DNA of 64,000 nucleotides from an uncultured Bacteroidales bacterium (GTDB taxonomy: Bacteria; Bacteroidota; Bacteroidia; Bacteroidales; Paludibacteraceae): assembly GCA_900316005.1 (NCBI GenBank), contig ONBH01000004.1:1-64000 (forward strand), written 5' to 3'. Positions 17,143 through 23,955 of the stretch are shown one piece after another. Position numbers and translations under genes: made by a program. Every line of letters starts with the position of its first letter. Position 1 is the first letter of the stretch. The notes beneath the pieces are model-generated. The model was not told the origin of the DNA. It saw only the letters and a list, made by a program, of their open reading frames with translations, and made no database searches.

Positions 17143-19116
17143 TTACGATTTAGTATTTTCATTTTTGGGCAACTCAGGATACTGTATGCGATGGTGGTAG
17201 ATGAGCATGAGGCGTTCCTTGAATACGCGCCGGAGTGTCTCTACATCGCGGAATGACAGTTGCGTGTCTGCGAACTGGCCGGACTGCATCTGCAAATCAA
17301 TCATGTTGTCCACCATCTGGCTGACTGTCTCGGGCGTGAATTGATCCAGACTCCGGCTGCGTGCTTCAATAGCATCGGCCATCATGACGATAGCCGCTTC
17401 TTTGGTCTGAGGCCGTGGACCCGGGTAGGCAAAATCGGCCGGATTGACATTCTCTGCGCCGACGCGGCGTACCTCCGAGTTATAGAAATAGCGCGTCAGT
17501 GAGGTTCCATGATGCGAGCGGATGAACTGGATGAGCACTTCCGGCAGGCGATGCTTGCGCGCGATACGTTCACCTTCGGTAACATGGGTGATGACCTGTC
17601 GGGCGGCTTCCTGATTGCTCAGGCTCATCAGCGGGTTATCGCCACCGGCTTGGTTCTCGGTGTAGTTGAGCGGTGCCGCCATCTTGCCTATGTCGTGATA
17701 GAGCGAACCGGCACGAACCAATAGGGCATTGGCTTCGATGGCGCGTGCGGCTGAGGAAGCTATGTTGCTGACCTGTAGCGAGTGTTGGAACGAACCCGGT
17801 GCAGTCTCGGCAAACTCATGCATGAGTTGCGAATTGATATCCGTCAGTTCGACCAGCGTGATGCTGCTGACCAGGCGGAACATCTTCTCAAACAGATAGA
17901 TGACACCATAGGCGCAGATGATGAGTACGGCGTTGATGATGAAGTAGAGGTAGATGTACCAATCGATGGTCTCGAATGTTCCAAACGAGTAGAGGAAGAG
18001 AACAGGATAAGTGACTGCATAGGTTAATAGTGCCATGCCTGCTGTCCGTGCCAGTTGCGCGCGCTGCGACACATCCCATAGGGTGGCTACCGCAATACCA
18101 CCCGCGCATGCCTGAACAAAGAAATAGAGGAACGGCTGCGGTGTTGCCAGCGCGATGATGATACAGTTAGTCAGGTGCAGGAAGAACGCGGTGCGCGAAT
18201 CGTAGAACACGCGTGTCAGAATAGGTACCCATGCCAGCGGAACACCCCAAAACCATTGATGGTCCGTGAAGCGAATCAGCAGTGAGGTCGTGATAATCAT
18301 CAGCGACATCAGCAGTGCAAAGAAGGTCAGACTCTTTATCGCCCACAGCCGCGGACGGAAGATAATGAGATACACGGCGAGGAAACCCATCACAAATAGC
18401 ACAAGGATGAAATAGTACAGCCCCGACATACCGGTGATATAACCCGATGAGTCGCGTTCCGTTTCTGCCCGCATGAGGGATACCAGAATCTGATGGGTGG
18501 CAGGGGTAACTATATCGCCGCGGTCAATGATTTTCTCGCCCGCCTGTACCATTCCTTGCGTCTCGGATAGGTTGGCAAGTACGGTCTTGCGGAGTTTGCT
18601 GTTGGTAAGTGTATCTTCAATCAAGTTGGGCAGCATTTCTTCGCCGGTAGCCAAATAGGCAGTCTTGGGCGTATAGACGTTACGCAGCAGAACGGTACGC
18701 GCCGTATGATCCGGCGAGATGACCGAAATGGATGTATATTCCTCTTTTTGCAATTGCTCCCAGTCTTCTACCGATAGTATCAGGTAGCGTGCATCGCGCC
18801 CGTCGATATGTTTGAAACAAGGTGTCAGCGATGCAAGCAGGTCTTCCTTTTCCTGCGCCAAGCGGGCATCAGTCTTGTAGATGGGGAAATCGAACTGAGC
18901 CGTTAGTTTCTCGTACGGCCAGGGTTTGCCTGCCTCAATGAGTAGTGACGACGCATCGCGACTGAAACGCGGATAGACAAGCCATGCTATGAGCGCAACA
19001 GCTACCAGTATCAGCGACTTTACCAGCGCAGCGAAGAAACGTTGGCGTGTGGAACTTGCCGTGAAGACGGGCAGGTCTTTTAGGTACGTAAATGTGGTCC
19101 ACTCGTGGATTTTCAT
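17143..19116 (-). CDS. 7TM-HD phosphohydrolase, PgpH-like (c-di-AMP phosphodiesterase)
   Basis: 657 residues. One N-terminal membrane segment (about 30-50), an extracytoplasmic 7TMR-HD region, about seven membrane segments (roughly 235-425), then a cytoplasmic HD domain with SLYHDIGKMAAPLNYTENQ near 470 and IRSHHGTSLTRYFY further on. Family knowledge: PgpH-type proteins hydrolyse cyclic di-AMP to pApA. Its ATG overlaps the tadA stop by 4 nt. The function is inferred from domain architecture; no cyclase is in the window. Confidence 0.85.
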   Translation of the reverse strand: MKIHEWTTFTYLKDLPVFTASSTRQRFFAALVKSLILVAVALIAWLVYPRFSRDASSLLIEAGKPWPYEKLTAQFDFPIYKTDARLAQEKEDLLASLTPCFKHIDGRDARYLILSVEDWEQLQKEEYTSISVISPDHTARTVLLRNVYTPKTAYLATGEEMLPNLIEDTLTNSKLRKTVLANLSETQGMVQAGEKIIDRGDIVTPATHQILVSLMRAETERDSSGYITGMSGLYYFILVLFVMGFLAVYLIIFRPRLWAIKSLTFFALLMSLMIITTSLLIRFTDHQWFWGVPLAWVPILTRVFYDSRTAFFLHLTNCIIIALATPQPFLYFFVQACAGGIAVATLWDVSQRAQLARTAGMALLTYAVTYPVLFLYSFGTFETIDWYIYLYFIINAVLIICAYGVIYLFEKMFRLVSSITLVELTDINSQLMHEFAETAPGSFQHSLQVSNIASSAARAIEANALLVRAGSLYHDIGKMAAPLNYTENQAGGDNPLMSLSNQEAARQVITHVTEGERIARKHRLPEVLIQFIRSHHGTSLTRYFYNSEVRRVGAENVNPADFAYPGPRPQTKEAAIVMMADAIEARSRSLDQFTPETVSQMVDNMIDLQMQSGQFADTQLSFRDVETLRRVFKERLMLIYHHRIQYPELPKNENTKS

Positions 19117-19550
19117 AGGCGTTTGGATTGAAAAAATGATTGAAGTATCGTGCTACACTCTTCTTCTAAAATTCCCGATGAAACCTGACATTTCGGGTGC
19201 AACGCCCGTGGGGCAAAGGTGGTGTAGCCGCGTTTGGGATCCTGGGCTCCATAGACTACCCTCGCCAGCTGTGCCCACCCGATTGCGCCGGCGCACATGA
19301 TGCAGGGCTCCAGCGTTACGTATAGCGTGCAGTCTGTCAGGTACTTACCCCCTAATGTCTCGGCTGCAGCTGTGATGGCTTGCATCTCGGCGTGCGCCGT
19401 GACATCCGCAAGCGTCTGGGTGAGGTTGTATCCGCGGCCTACAATCTGATTGTTGCATACGATGATGCAGCCTACGGGTATCTCATCGCGCGCCAGCGCC
19501 TTGCGGGCTTCGCCGAGTGCCAGGGTCATATAGCGTTCGTCATCTGTCAT
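19113..19550 (-). CDS. tadA: tRNA adenosine(34) deaminase TadA
   Basis: 145 residues. Converts A34 to inosine in tRNA-Arg(ACG). The zinc and proton-shuttle residues are all present: His53-Ala-Glu55 and Cys83/Cys86 in PCIMCAGA. The length is normal. It sits 5 nt after the GGGP synthase gene and overlaps the HD hydrolase by 4 nt. A general nucleobase deaminase is possible, but the MTLALGEARKAL start and LEPCIMCAGAI favour TadA. Confidence 0.92.
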   Translation of the reverse strand: MTDDERYMTLALGEARKALARDEIPVGCIIVCNNQIVGRGYNLTQTLADVTAHAEMQAITAAAETLGGKYLTDCTLYVTLEPCIMCAGAIGWAQLARVVYGAQDPKRGYTTFAPRALHPKCQVSSGILEEECSTILQSFFQSKRL

Positions 19551-19555
19551 AGCTT

Positions 19556-20266
19556 TTAGGGGTGGGTAAATAACGTCAGCGAGGCAGGATCCTCTTCAAA
19601 ATGATTACCAATCACGACCAAGTCAGCGCCTGCTTCAAAAGCCTCCATCATCGCTTCGGGTGTGCGGATACCACCTCCCACAAGCAGCGATTGACCGAAT
19701 GCTTCTGCTGCAGCACGGATGATGTCAGCCGGAACGGGTATTGCCGCTCCGCTCCCGGCCTCAAGGTAGAGTAGCGACTTACCCATCAAACGGGCGGTTT
19801 TGGCGTATGCACTAATGCGCGCTACCTCGGTGCGCGGCAGGGGCTCAGCCTGCATGATACGTTGGGCGCTACTTACCCGTCCACCGTCAATAAGCAGATA
19901 GGCGGTAGGTACTACACCGATGCGGCTTTCGTCAATGAGTGGAGCAACCGCCACTTGGCGGTCGATAAGCCAGCGTGGATCGCGGGCATTCATCGGCGTC
20001 AGAAACAGCAGCGCATCTGCCTGAGGACTATATTGCGCTTCCGAACCCGGAAAGAGTACAATAGGTAGTGAGGCTTGTGAACGTATTGTTTCGATGAAAT
20101 CAGGAGAAATGCTGCCTGTGCTTCCACCTACAAAGATATAGTCCACCTGCCCGTTTAGGTATGGCAAGGCGGCAAACGGCTGAGGCTTGTCGGGGTCAAT
20201 AAGTAGCGCTAGCAGTTTGTGTCCGCGCCGGCGGGAGGCTATGATTTGTTCTGCAAGTTCTACCAT
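19556..20266 (-). CDS. Geranylgeranylglyceryl/heptaprenylglyceryl phosphate synthase family protein
   Basis: 236 residues, a TIM-barrel prenyltransferase of the PcrB/GGGPS family that joins a polyprenyl diphosphate to glycerol-1-phosphate. Visible signatures are LLIDPDKPQ (Asp24), FVGGSTGSI, YLEAGSGAAIPVP and the phosphate-binding LLVGGGIRTPEAM and GADLVVIGN. The family occurs in many Bacteroidota, where its lipid product is poorly understood. It overlaps gldD by 7 nt. Confidence 0.88.
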   Translation of the reverse strand: MVELAEQIIASRRRGHKLLALLIDPDKPQPFAALPYLNGQVDYIFVGGSTGSISPDFIETIRSQASLPIVLFPGSEAQYSPQADALLFLTPMNARDPRWLIDRQVAVAPLIDESRIGVVPTAYLLIDGGRVSSAQRIMQAEPLPRTEVARISAYAKTARLMGKSLLYLEAGSGAAIPVPADIIRAAAEAFGQSLLVGGGIRTPEAMMEAFEAGADLVVIGNHFEEDPASLTLFTHP

Positions 20267-20850
20267 CGGAGCGTTTCTATCAAATTAAGGACATCCTCCT
20301 GCATATAGTCAATAACCGGAGCCAGGGAGTCCTGATTGGGTACACAATTGAAATAGACGGCACCGCGGAAGAAATGACGGGTGGAGTCTGTCAGGAAAAA
20401 CTGCATGGGCGAAGCGGTGTTCCCCATCAGTTGGCAGTACACCCCATAGGTATGCGCCTCGGGATTGGCGTATGCGTGTTCGGGTATGGCGGATGCCTTG
20501 ACTGCATGGTTGAATACAAACTCCCAGGCATCATCGGTCAGCTGGCGGAGATTCCCGTGAACGGGTTTGTAGCTGCAATGAATAGCCGCGTTCAGCGTGG
20601 GATAGACAATATTGATCCAGTAGCGTTCGTTCTCATAGCGGACGGGTTGAATGACGGCATGCCGCGAGTATAGGAACGAATAGGGGTATGACGGCTCGTC
20701 GAATACCTGATAGCTGTGCTCGGGCAGCGTGATGCGGTAGTACCCATAGGGTTTGGGCGTAGAGGGACGACTGCATGCAACGAGCAGCAGAATCGGTAAT
20801 AGTAGTATGTAGTGTCCTTTCGGCATGCTTTTTATATAGGTATCGGACAT
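20260..20850 (-). CDS. gldD: Gliding-motility lipoprotein GldD
   Basis: About 196 residues, or 188 if translation starts at the second ATG (20826). The lipobox LLLVAC predicts an outer-membrane or periplasmic lipoprotein. The mature start KPYGYYRITLPEHSYQ and the PYSF, WINIVYP and HAVKASAI segments match the GldD family, associated with type IX secretion and gliding. It is the first gene of a five-gene minus-strand operon and is read from the promoter at 20869-20901. The usual neighbour gldE is absent. Confidence 0.82.
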   Translation of the reverse strand: MSDTYIKSMPKGHYILLLPILLLVACSRPSTPKPYGYYRITLPEHSYQVFDEPSYPYSFLYSRHAVIQPVRYENERYWINIVYPTLNAAIHCSYKPVHGNLRQLTDDAWEFVFNHAVKASAIPEHAYANPEAHTYGVYCQLMGNTASPMQFFLTDSTRHFFRGAVYFNCVPNQDSLAPVIDYMQEDVLNLIETLRW

Positions 20851-20868
20851 AGTTCCTCAAAATCAGCC

Positions 20869-20901
20869 GCAAAGGTACAAAAAAAAAGTGATAATTGAAA
20901 A
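20869..20901 (-). promoter_or_regulatory. Promoter of the gldD operon
   Basis: TACCTTTGC is clear on the minus strand (20869-20877). The -33 element is weak (TTTT or TTTC near 20897-20901). Confidence 0.6.
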
Positions 20902-20958
20902 TTTATAGCCGATATTTTTACTTTTTATATCTCTACTTGCATTTTTTTAGCGCAAAAG

Positions 20959-20991
20959 TTTGCATGTTCCGATTATTTTTTGTAATTTTGC
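20959..20991 (+). promoter_or_regulatory. Promoter of the GH53 gene
   Basis: TTTG 20959-20962 and TAATTTTGC 20983-20991, gap 20 nt. It places the transcript start near 20997, ruling out earlier in-frame starts of the GH53 frame. Confidence 0.8.
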
Positions 20992-21041
20992 ACCCGAAAA
21001 GCATATTGACGACCCTATTGGGTAATAAAATGTTTACGACC

Positions 21042-22154
21042 ATGAAAAAAATCATTCTTCTTGCGCTTGCTGCTTTCGCGCTGAGTGCGTGTTATTACCG
21101 TCCAGCCACTCCCGTCGGCTCCTTTGCCCGCGGGGCGGATATCAGTTGGCTTAGTGAGATGGAGCATGATAGTGTGCCTTTTTACGACCTTGCCGGTCAT
21201 AACGGCGATGCTGTTACGATCATGCAGAATATGGGTATGAATGCCATTCGTCTGCGCGTGTGGGTGCATCATGCTACCGGGTGGAGCAACCGTGACGATG
21301 TTGTAAACATGGCTCTTCGTGCTGCCAAACAGGGGCTGCGCGTCATGATTGATTTCCACTACTCCGATTTCTTTGCCGACCCGCACCACCAGACAATCCC
21401 CGCCGCCTGGCAGAACTACAGCTATCAGCAACTCTGCGATGCCGTGCAGGAACACACCCTTGACGTGCTCTATGCCTTGAAGGAAGCCGGCGTTCGTCCC
21501 GAATGGGTGCAAATCGGCAACGAGACGCCCAATGGCATGCTTTGGCCTACCGGCAAACTCATCAACAAGGGTGAGAATATCGACGACTGCTGGACGCACT
21601 ATGCCGGTTTTACGGCTGTGGGCTACAAGGCTGCCAAAGAGGCTTTCCCTGATGTGAAAGTCATTGTGCACGTGGATAACGCCTACGAGTACCGCGACTG
21701 GTTCTTCCGTGCCATGCTCGATAACGGCGGACGCTTTGATATGATTGGCCTGAGCCACTACCCGATGATGACAGAGTGGTCGGGGCTGCCGTGGCAGGAG
21801 ATGAATGAGCGTGCGGAGCAAAATATCCGCCGGCTGATTGCTACTTTCCACTGCCCTGTGATGATTTCCGAGGTAGGTATGCTCAACGACCCGTGGCCCG
21901 CTGCTAACTACGATTCCATCGCCGATTTGTCGCAGATGGTGATGCAGGATTTTCTCGATAGAATCAGCGAAATTGACTCGTGTAGGGGTATCTTCTATTG
22001 GGAACCCCAATGCTACGGCGGCTGGCGTCCGGCGGAGTATATCCCCCTGGGGTGGGCGGGGTATAATATGGGTTCCTTTACGCCCGGGGGCAAACCCTCA
22101 CCGGCTTTGCAGACAATGATGGAATTTGCCCCAAACCATTCCACCCTACCATAA
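21042..22154 (+). CDS. GH53 endo-beta-1,4-galactanase, lipoprotein
   Basis: 370 residues from the ATG at 21042 (a second in-frame ATG at 21030 is also downstream of the promoter). The N-terminus MKKIILLALAAFALSAC is a lipoprotein signal. Family GH53 cleaves beta-1,4-galactan side chains of pectin. FARGADISWLSEME, NAIRLRVWVH, the acid/base Glu161 in QIGNET and the nucleophile Glu277 in MISEVGM are all present. It probably sits on the cell surface or in the periplasm. No SusCD pair or other pectin genes are next to it, so this is not a typical polysaccharide utilisation locus. Confidence 0.9.
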   Translation: MKKIILLALAAFALSACYYRPATPVGSFARGADISWLSEMEHDSVPFYDLAGHNGDAVTIMQNMGMNAIRLRVWVHHATGWSNRDDVVNMALRAAKQGLRVMIDFHYSDFFADPHHQTIPAAWQNYSYQQLCDAVQEHTLDVLYALKEAGVRPEWVQIGNETPNGMLWPTGKLINKGENIDDCWTHYAGFTAVGYKAAKEAFPDVKVIVHVDNAYEYRDWFFRAMLDNGGRFDMIGLSHYPMMTEWSGLPWQEMNERAEQNIRRLIATFHCPVMISEVGMLNDPWPAANYDSIADLSQMVMQDFLDRISEIDSCRGIFYWEPQCYGGWRPAEYIPLGWAGYNMGSFTPGGKPSPALQTMMEFAPNHSTLP

Positions 22155-22225
22155 TAATAAACCATCGTAATGACGCAATGACGTCATACCGTCATACCGT
22201 ATTACCGAAAAAACTCTCTAAAAAT

Positions 22226-23002
22226 ATGAAAAAACTATTAGTATTTGCCCTCGCGGGTGTGATGTGGACGGGGTGCGCCCAAAAGGCACCTAAGATGAGT
22301 GCTTACGAGCAATATGAAGACATGATGAAGCGTGCCGAACAGCAGTTAGAGCTCGTCGATACGGAGGAACAGCAGATGGCTGTTATGGATGACTTGGCAC
22401 AGAAATCGATTGATTTAATTGAGAAGAACGCCAATACCGGCGATGCTTACCGTATAGCCAAAGACCTGGTATATGGATTAGATACCGACCAGAAGGCACG
22501 AGTATTCAATTCGCTCAACCGCGACTCGCTGGAGGCTTATGGCCTGGAGGGAGTCTATCAGGCATTCCTCGCGGAGCAGAAGACAGCTGTTGGGCAGATC
22601 TATACCGACTTTGAGACCACCCGCCCCGATGGCACGACTCTGAAACTGAGTGAACTGCTGGCAGAGCACCCCTATGTGCTCATCGATTTCTGGGCCAGTT
22701 GGTGTCGTCCTTGTCGCGAGTTAATGCCTTCGCTCAAGCAGTTGTATGCCGCCTCTGACGGCCGGCTGGAGATTCTCGGCGTCAGCCTGGATGACAGCCG
22801 TAGCAAATGGCTCGGCGCAATAGATGCCCTGGAATTGGATTGGCAGCATGGTAGCGAACTGATGGGCTGGGAAGACCCCAATGCCGTTACCTATGGCGTT
22901 GCAGGCATACCTTGTACAATACTCATCCGCGCAAGTGACGGACGTATTATTGCACGCGATGAGCATGATATACAAAAACTGCGCTCGTTGATGGCCGAGT
23001 AA
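22226..23002 (+). CDS. TlpA-like thioredoxin-fold lipoprotein
   Basis: 258 residues from the ATG at 22226. The lipoprotein signal ends in MWTGC. A helical region (about 25-120) precedes a TlpA/ResA-like thioredoxin domain with the redox motif WCRPC (159-163) and the cis-proline segment AGIPCTILI. It is expected to reduce or shuffle disulfides in the periplasm. The extra Cys before the cis-Pro threonine position is unusual. It follows the GH53 gene by 71 nt containing short CGTCATAC repeats; no promoter is seen. Confidence 0.8.
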   Translation: MKKLLVFALAGVMWTGCAQKAPKMSAYEQYEDMMKRAEQQLELVDTEEQQMAVMDDLAQKSIDLIEKNANTGDAYRIAKDLVYGLDTDQKARVFNSLNRDSLEAYGLEGVYQAFLAEQKTAVGQIYTDFETTRPDGTTLKLSELLAEHPYVLIDFWASWCRPCRELMPSLKQLYAASDGRLEILGVSLDDSRSKWLGAIDALELDWQHGSELMGWEDPNAVTYGVAGIPCTILIRASDGRIIARDEHDIQKLRSLMAE

Positions 23003-23083
23003 GCTGCCCGACCATCTTTTGAACGGAGAGGAGCAATGAAAAAGCGGCAAAATGACAAAATCTGAACAAAAAATGGCTGAAAA

Positions 23084-23116
23084 TTTGCATATGTGCAATT
23101 TTTGTAGTACTTTTGT
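23084..23116 (+). promoter_or_regulatory. Promoter of tsaB
   Basis: TTTG 23084-23087 and TACTTTTGT 23108-23116, gap 20 nt. The -33 region reads TTTGCATATGTGCAAT, one base off the palindrome of the divergent promoters. Confidence 0.75.
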
Positions 23117-23134
23117 CGGCTAATTGGATGCGAA

Positions 23135-23830
23135 ATGACAATAATAGGTATTGAAACCAGTACGAAGGTCTGTTCGGCGGCGTTATGCCAAGACGGCAGG
23201 GTAATACGGCAGGAACTATCCCGCGACGCGGGCAATCATGCCGGATTATTGCCCGTATATATACAGCAACTGTTGGCGTATGCGCGTCAGGAGCAACTCC
23301 CCATTGATGCCATCGCCCTGAGCGAAGGACCGGGCAGCTATACGGGTTTGCGTATCGGCCTGAGTACCGCCAAAGGACTCTGTTACGGGCTCAACATACC
23401 CCTCCTGCCTGTTTCTACGCCCGAGGTTCTATGCCATGCTGCTATTGCCAGCGGCAAAGTGCCCCCGGGGGCGCTGCTCTGCCCCATGATTGATGCCCGA
23501 CGCATGGAGGTCTATACCGCCCTGTATCGTTATACGGCGGATGGATTGCAGGCGCTGAGCGCCATCGAGAGCCGCGTCATCGTAGATGATAGTTGGCCCG
23601 CGGTGGATGCTACGGAGAACTTGTACTATTTTGGTGACGGAGCTGAGAAATGCTGCTCATTATTGGAAAATGACCGCCGCCATTATCTGCCGGATATCCT
23701 GCCCGAAGCACAGCACTTAATGGTGAAAGGGGAAAGGTTAATGGTTAAGGGGGCAGATATTGCTTATTATGAGCCATTCTACCTCAAGGAGTTTCAGGCT
23801 GCGCCCTCGCACGTAAAAGGGTTGACGTAA
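23135..23830 (+). CDS. tsaB: tRNA threonylcarbamoyladenosine biosynthesis protein TsaB
   Basis: 231 residues. An ASKHA-fold partner of TsaD in making t6A37 of ANN-decoding tRNAs. Signatures are IGIETSTKVCSAAL at the start, EGPGSYTGLRIGLSTAKGLCYGL (about 65-87), and the C-terminal YYEPFYLKEF. Residues around 195-205 read LMVKGERLMVKG and come from a 35-bp run of five heptamers (23717-23751) inside the gene, replacing the variable helix usual there. The protein still looks complete. Confidence 0.92.
   Translation: MTIIGIETSTKVCSAALCQDGRVIRQELSRDAGNHAGLLPVYIQQLLAYARQEQLPIDAIALSEGPGSYTGLRIGLSTAKGLCYGLNIPLLPVSTPEVLCHAAIASGKVPPGALLCPMIDARRMEVYTALYRYTADGLQALSAIESRVIVDDSWPAVDATENLYYFGDGAEKCCSLLENDRRHYLPDILPEAQHLMVKGERLMVKGADIAYYEPFYLKEFQAAPSHVKGLT
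23717..23751 (+). repeat. Heptamer array inside tsaB
   Basis: Five consecutive 7-bp units, including TTAATGG twice and TTAAGGG once, are translated as part of TsaB. The same TTAATGG unit is found in the intergenic array at 62197-62216. Confidence 0.75.
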
Positions 23831-23955
23831 TTGATAGTTGATAGTTGATAGTTGATAATTGATAGTTGATAGTTGATAATTGATAATTGATAGTTCTTAT
23901 CTCGGCAAAGCCTCGAACGATCGGCTAAAGCCGTACGATAGTTGATAGTTGATGG
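23831..23955. repeat. Heptamer array TTGATAG/TTGATAA in two blocks
   Basis: Nine exact 7-bp units fill 23831-23893. After a 48-nt stretch with small hairpins (GGCTTTAGCC-type), two more units occur at 23942-23955. The last unit, TTGATGG, contains the ATG of the next gene (23952). Confidence 0.85.

Noticed and set aside
20895-21029. Longer N-terminus of the GH53 protein.
   Set aside because: It runs through the promoter at 20959-20991, and the lipoprotein signal starts at 21042.
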